From positions 62,001 through 126,000 of the forward strand of contig SUVW01000003.1 in NCBI GenBank assembly GCA_015061815.1: DNA of 64,000 nucleotides, in the 5' to 3' direction. The stretch comes from Lentisphaerota bacterium. Lineage in GTDB: Bacteria; Verrucomicrobiota; Lentisphaeria; Victivallales; Victivallaceae. Below, piece by piece: positions 60,286 to 64,000 of this stretch. A model generated the notes under the pieces. It was not told the DNA's origin. It was given only the letters and a program-made list of their open reading frames with translations, and did not search any database. A program made the position numbers and the translations under genes. Position 1 is the stretch's first letter. Each line of letters starts with the position of its first letter.

Positions 60286-62613
60286 TCAGAAAGAGAATCC
60301 AACATTGAAGTGAACCCGGAGCTTGCGCCGGATATTATCCTGTCCAACCACTACCGGGTAAGCCAGATCCAACCGTAAAGGTGCCTGGATCATCGGCAGT
60401 TTCAACCGCAAACCATAGCCGACACCGACATTCATGGTACTGAAATCCATGCTGTATGCGTTGTCCCAGGTGTCACCGGCATCCACAAATGCGGCACCGC
60501 GCAACGGTCCCCAGATCGGATGGGAAACTTCCGCATTGAGCAGCAGCATAGTCTGACCGCCCACATTGCAGCCGTTGACCATCTTGCCGATATCCCGGTA
60601 ACCGAAACCGCGAACTGAACCGCTGCCGCCGAGAAAATATTTTTCATACAACGGCACATCATCATGATAGTCGAATCCGGTGACCACACCGATTTTCGCA
60701 CCGAGAGAAACCACGATCGCTTTGTCAAAGAAGCTGTAGTGATAACTGCCTTTGGCCTCCAGACGGAAAAAGTTGGTGCTGGAGCCCAGCACTTCCGGTG
60801 ATATCGCTCCGAAAAGATTGATATAGTATCCTTCCGTCGGATCAACGATGCTGTCCCGGGTGTCCCGGCTCAACATAAGCGAAAACTGACTGACACGTGA
60901 CCACCGGTCAAAGTCATGGGAATTCAAATATCCCCGGATGCGGTCATCAATATTGTGAACGTGAACAACTTCAAATTTATAACCGGCAGCAATGGTGGTG
61001 AAGTCATCAAATATCTTGCGCTGCAGCGATGTTCTCACGCCCAGATGCTCTTCATCCCAGTCATCATATTCCGATGTGGTCAGGTAACTGGACAACTCAA
61101 ACCGCAACGGCATATCAAAGAGCCAGGGCTCAACAAAATCGATGTTGAATCCGGCATCATCAATACCGTAAATACCCTGTATACGCATCCGCTGACCGCC
61201 GCCGTAAAACCAGTTGCCGGGATTGGTTATATCAAAGTTGTTGGTCGATATCTCCGCCATACCGAAAAAGCTGTTCACATCCGATGCCCCGGCACCAATG
61301 CGGAAATTATAGCGGTCCGGTTTCTCTTCGACGGTTATCCGGATATCCTTTTCATTCAGAGCATCGGCGTTGACCGCTTCAGCTTCGACTTTGGTAAAAT
61401 ATCCCATCCCCATCAGCCGCTGACGGCTGATCTCAATGCGCCGTTTGGTCACCGGATCGCCGGGCTGGATCGCCAGTTCCCGGCGCAAAACTTTTTCTCT
61501 GGTGGCACTGTTGCCAATAATATCCACGTTGCGGACAAAATATTTCCGCCCTTCGCTGATCTGAAAATCCACCGACACTTTGTGATTCGGATAATCGGCC
61601 GCCAGCACCGGGCGCACCGTCAGATCACTGTATCCATCAGCATCATAAACCGCACTGATCGTACGTATGGTATCATCGCGGGAAGCTTGAGAATAGACCT
61701 CACCGGACTTCAATCTGACCAGCGGCAGCAGCCGCTCGGAACTCAATTTTTCATTACCGCTGACCGTAACTTTGTCCACGATGTACGGTTCACCCTCTTC
61801 AACGATGAAGTGCAGATCGACGAACTCCGGATCATCGGCCGTCGGAGTCAATTTGATATCTTTCACCTTGAAGTCCAGATAACCTTTATTGAAATACAGT
61901 GTGCGCAGCCGCGCCCGGTCGGTTTCCAATTCGTTCCGGTCAAGCAGACCGTGATTGAGGAAATCATTGATAAACGGCAGCAAATTCCAGTAACTGTAGC
62001 TGTTGTACATCGCAGAACGCAGTTCGCGTTCCTTGAATACTGTCACCCCCTCAAAGGTGACATCATTGACCTTCAATCGCAGATTTTCCTCAATTTTGAC
62101 CGTCACGATCACTCCGCCATTGCCGTCCGGAATCGTTGCCGGCAGTGAAATGACCGCATCGGAATAACCTTTTTCCTGATAAAATTTACGCAGATTTTCC
62201 ACTGACTGACTCAATGCCCGGCTGCTTAAACGGTCACCATCGGCAATGACCAGACACTCCTGCAGATCTTTGGTGGAAAATTTCTCATTCCCTTCGATTT
62301 TGAATACCGAAATGATCGGCGACGGCGTTATTTTGTAGATGATTTCGATCTTTCCGTCCGGCATCGTGCGGAACTCCGAAACCGCATCGGAAATTTTGCC
62401 GGTATTGTAAAGATTTTTCAAATCCTCATCCATGTGCGCCGCACTGAATTCCATACCTGGACGCAGACGCAATGCCACCTGCAGCAGATCATCCGGGATC
62501 GGATTCTTCCCCTCCTGAATAAATTTCACTGCTCCGACCTCTGCTCCGGCAGCGATCACCGTCATCAGCAGCACCGGAAACAGCAGCATCCGGTAAATAA
62601 AACTTTTCATCAT
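60286..62613 (-). CDS. bamA: Outer membrane assembly factor BamA
   Basis: 775 residues from ATG 62613 (GGGGAGAG upstream; ATG 62610 adjacent). Signal peptide YRMLLFPVLLMTVIAAGAE. Five POTRA domains (about 25-420), for example ISVFKIEGNEKFSTKDLQ, VNDVTFEGVTVFKERELR, VDKVTVSGNEKLSSERLL and VRNVDIIGNSATREKVLR. A 16-strand beta-barrel (about 430-775) contains the signature GGSGSVRGFGYRDIG (L6 VRGF motif) and ends in Phe, the usual outer-membrane terminus. Catalyses folding of outer-membrane proteins, confirming a diderm envelope. Lies 24 bp after dnaB. Confidence 0.97.
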   Translation of the reverse strand: MMKSFIYRMLLFPVLLMTVIAAGAEVGAVKFIQEGKNPIPDDLLQVALRLRPGMEFSAAHMDEDLKNLYNTGKISDAVSEFRTMPDGKIEIIYKITPSPIISVFKIEGNEKFSTKDLQECLVIADGDRLSSRALSQSVENLRKFYQEKGYSDAVISLPATIPDGNGGVIVTVKIEENLRLKVNDVTFEGVTVFKERELRSAMYNSYSYWNLLPFINDFLNHGLLDRNELETDRARLRTLYFNKGYLDFKVKDIKLTPTADDPEFVDLHFIVEEGEPYIVDKVTVSGNEKLSSERLLPLVRLKSGEVYSQASRDDTIRTISAVYDADGYSDLTVRPVLAADYPNHKVSVDFQISEGRKYFVRNVDIIGNSATREKVLRRELAIQPGDPVTKRRIEISRQRLMGMGYFTKVEAEAVNADALNEKDIRITVEEKPDRYNFRIGAGASDVNSFFGMAEISTNNFDITNPGNWFYGGGQRMRIQGIYGIDDAGFNIDFVEPWLFDMPLRFELSSYLTTSEYDDWDEEHLGVRTSLQRKIFDDFTTIAAGYKFEVVHVHNIDDRIRGYLNSHDFDRWSRVSQFSLMLSRDTRDSIVDPTEGYYINLFGAISPEVLGSSTNFFRLEAKGSYHYSFFDKAIVVSLGAKIGVVTGFDYHDDVPLYEKYFLGGSGSVRGFGYRDIGKMVNGCNVGGQTMLLLNAEVSHPIWGPLRGAAFVDAGDTWDNAYSMDFSTMNVGVGYGLRLKLPMIQAPLRLDLAYPVVVGQDNIRRKLRVHFNVGFSF

Positions 62614-62637
62614 CTCACGCTCTCCCCACATTTAATC

Positions 62638-64000
62638 TCACTGTCCGCTGCTGCCGGGAGCAAATTCCCGGTTCACCGGCGGAGCAGCTTCAAACAACAT
62701 TCTTGAAGGATAAAAATTCAATTTGACCGTACCGATTTTTCCGTTACGGTTCTTTTCCACGATCAATTCGGCTTCAGTGGATGCTCCATCAGCTATATTC
62801 TTGGCATCATCCCGGTTGCGGTGCAGAAATGTCACGATATCGGCATCCTGCTCGATAGCTCCTGATTCACGGAGATGCGCCAGTTTCGGCCTGGCGTTGG
62901 CACTGGTATTTTTATCGATTTCACGGTTGAGCTGGGCCAGAACCAACACCGGAATATCAAGGTCTTTAGCCAATTTTTTAATGCCGCCGGATATTTCAGC
63001 GACCTCCTGCTGACGGCTGTCCACGCGGGCATCAGCATGCATAAGCTGCAAATAGTCAATGACTATCAGCTGAATATCATGTTCATTTTTCAATCTTCGT
63101 GCTTTGGCACGCAATTCAGAAATCGTCAAACCGCCGGTCGGATCAATAAAAAGATTGGCATTGCGGATATTGGCAGCGGCGGTAGTCAGTTTCACCATAT
63201 CCGAATCATTGAATGTGCCGTTCCAGAACACGCTCTCCGGAATCCCCGCTTCAGTACAGAGCAAACGGCGGGCGATTTGACTGTCGGTCATTTCCAAACT
63301 GAAAAAAGCTACCGGACGGCGTTTTTCACCTTTGATCGCCACATTGGCAATAATATTCAGTCCCAGAGTCGTTTTGCCGATGGACGGGCGGGCGGCAAGC
63401 ACAAACATTTCACCCTTTTTCAACCCTCCGGTAAAGTCATCCAGCGGCGTGTATCCGGTGGGGATGCCGACTTCAATGCGGTGGTCTTTGATATCCATAA
63501 GCATCTGGAACTCCTGCGCCACCAGCAGCCGCAGATCCCGGATGGCTTCAGTCGCTCCGGAAGTGCGGATATTGTAAATATCTGTTTCGATCTCTTCGAC
63601 CAGTTTATTGGGGTCGGCATCATTATCAAAACATTTCATCAATGCTCCGGAACAGGCATCGATCATCCGGCGGAGCATGGCAAGATTACGGAGAATTTCG
63701 CACCACGATTCGATATTCACAGTGGTGGCGATGGCAGCATATATTTCTGCCAGATAGAGTTCGCCGCCGGCGGCATCAAGCTTATCCGCTGATTTCAATT
63801 TCTGGGCGACACTCAAAAGATCCGGCGCGGTGCCGGCTTTGTGCAATTCTACTGCACTGATAAAAATATTGCGGTTGGCGGCACTGTAAAAAGCGTCGCC
63901 GGAAGTGCCGAGCTTTTCAATAACCGTATCGACACAACTTTTCGGTTCGCGGAGAATGGCGGCAAGCACCGCCTGTTCCACTTTCAGATTATGCGGCTGC
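62638..64000 (-). CDS. dnaB: Replicative DNA helicase DnaB, N-terminus outside window
   Basis: At least 454 residues visible; the frame is open to the edge, reading QPHNLKVEQAVL, the usual start of DnaB within a few residues of Met. The N-terminal helical domain occupies about 1-110. RecA-like domain: VLAARPSIGKTTLGLN (Walker A), AFFSLEM, LIVIDYLQLMH (Walker B), ILAQLNRE-type segment VLAQLNREIDKN, and the EQDADIVTFLHRN arginine-finger block. Unwinds DNA at replication forks. First visible gene of the run with bamA, mazG and the glycosyltransferase. Confidence 0.97.
   Translation of the reverse strand, partial: QPHNLKVEQAVLAAILREPKSCVDTVIEKLGTSGDAFYSAANRNIFISAVELHKAGTAPDLLSVAQKLKSADKLDAAGGELYLAEIYAAIATTVNIESWCEILRNLAMLRRMIDACSGALMKCFDNDADPNKLVEEIETDIYNIRTSGATEAIRDLRLLVAQEFQMLMDIKDHRIEVGIPTGYTPLDDFTGGLKKGEMFVLAARPSIGKTTLGLNIIANVAIKGEKRRPVAFFSLEMTDSQIARRLLCTEAGIPESVFWNGTFNDSDMVKLTTAAANIRNANLFIDPTGGLTISELRAKARRLKNEHDIQLIVIDYLQLMHADARVDSRQQEVAEISGGIKKLAKDLDIPVLVLAQLNREIDKNTSANARPKLAHLRESGAIEQDADIVTFLHRNRDDAKNIADGASTEAELIVEKNRNGKIGTVKLNFYPSRMLFEAAPPVNREFAPGSSGQ

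Overview
The window looks like chromosome of a Gram-negative member of the Lentisphaerota (Victivallis-like, probably a gut or other host-associated anaerobe). The reasons are three pseudopilins that share the [18 protein letters not shown] segment and end in an H-X9-DG-H motif, very large secreted carbohydrate-active proteins next to them, AraC regulators scattered among sugar genes, and a diderm envelope gene set (lpxB, bamA, lptF/G family). This placement is inference from family content; no rRNA gene is present. Housekeeping promoters are strikingly uniform: TTGNNN, usually 17 bp, then TATATT.

Layout: 0-4.2 kb holds two adjacent GspE/PilB ATPases (the first cut by the window edge) and a GspF/PilC platform protein, followed by type III pantothenate kinase. 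5-7.8 kb holds a secreted beta-helix protein with an apparent poly-T frameshift, a small membrane protein and a repeat-rich lipoprotein. 7.8-10.8 kb is a vitamin B6 unit: a MocR/PdxR-type regulator divergent from pdxST with a clear operator. 10.9-14.5 kb holds a GltS-type symporter, a PocR-AraC regulator and a NahK-like sugar kinase. 14.6-18.9 kb is a minus-strand unit of two secreted proteins around a pseudopilin broken by a 34-bp tandem duplication. 19-23.5 kb holds an HpaI-type aldolase, two AraC regulators, a PTPS-III-like enzyme with a zinc ribbon, and a NodB-like protein. 23.6-29.5 kb is purine and envelope housekeeping (purT, LOG, hpt, lpxB, pepF). 29.6-32.1 kb holds two envelope proteins of unknown function.

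32.2-44.9 kb is the most distinctive region: an AraC regulator divergent from a 1355-residue secreted LamG/glycosidase-like protein, then a pseudopilin, an SSS symporter, a GH106-like enzyme and a second pseudopilin. The last pseudopilin lies inside a 963-bp segment bounded by 43-bp inverted repeats. 44.9-45.6 kb is a repeat-rich noncoding stretch containing a duplicated tRNA-Glu 3' end.

45.6-55.2 kb is tRNA-Glu (minus strand) and an eight-gene plus-strand run (gltX, cstA family, lptF/G family, tatD family, membrane protein, hisC, PstS-like protein, RNase R). 55.1-64 kb is minus-strand: a BASS transporter, a Gfo/Idh/MocA oxidoreductase, and a dnaB-bamA-mazG-glycosyltransferase run that leaves the window.

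How the parts may work together (inference): the type II secretion/type IV pilus-like machine at the left end could assemble the pseudopilins that sit beside secreted glycan-degrading proteins, giving Lentisphaerota-style glycan loci in which a pseudopilin takes the place of a SusD-like surface component. The leaders of two pseudopilins are built from palindromes, one is broken by duplication of its palindromic block, and one sits in a TIR-bounded cassette, so this family appears to be in active genetic flux.
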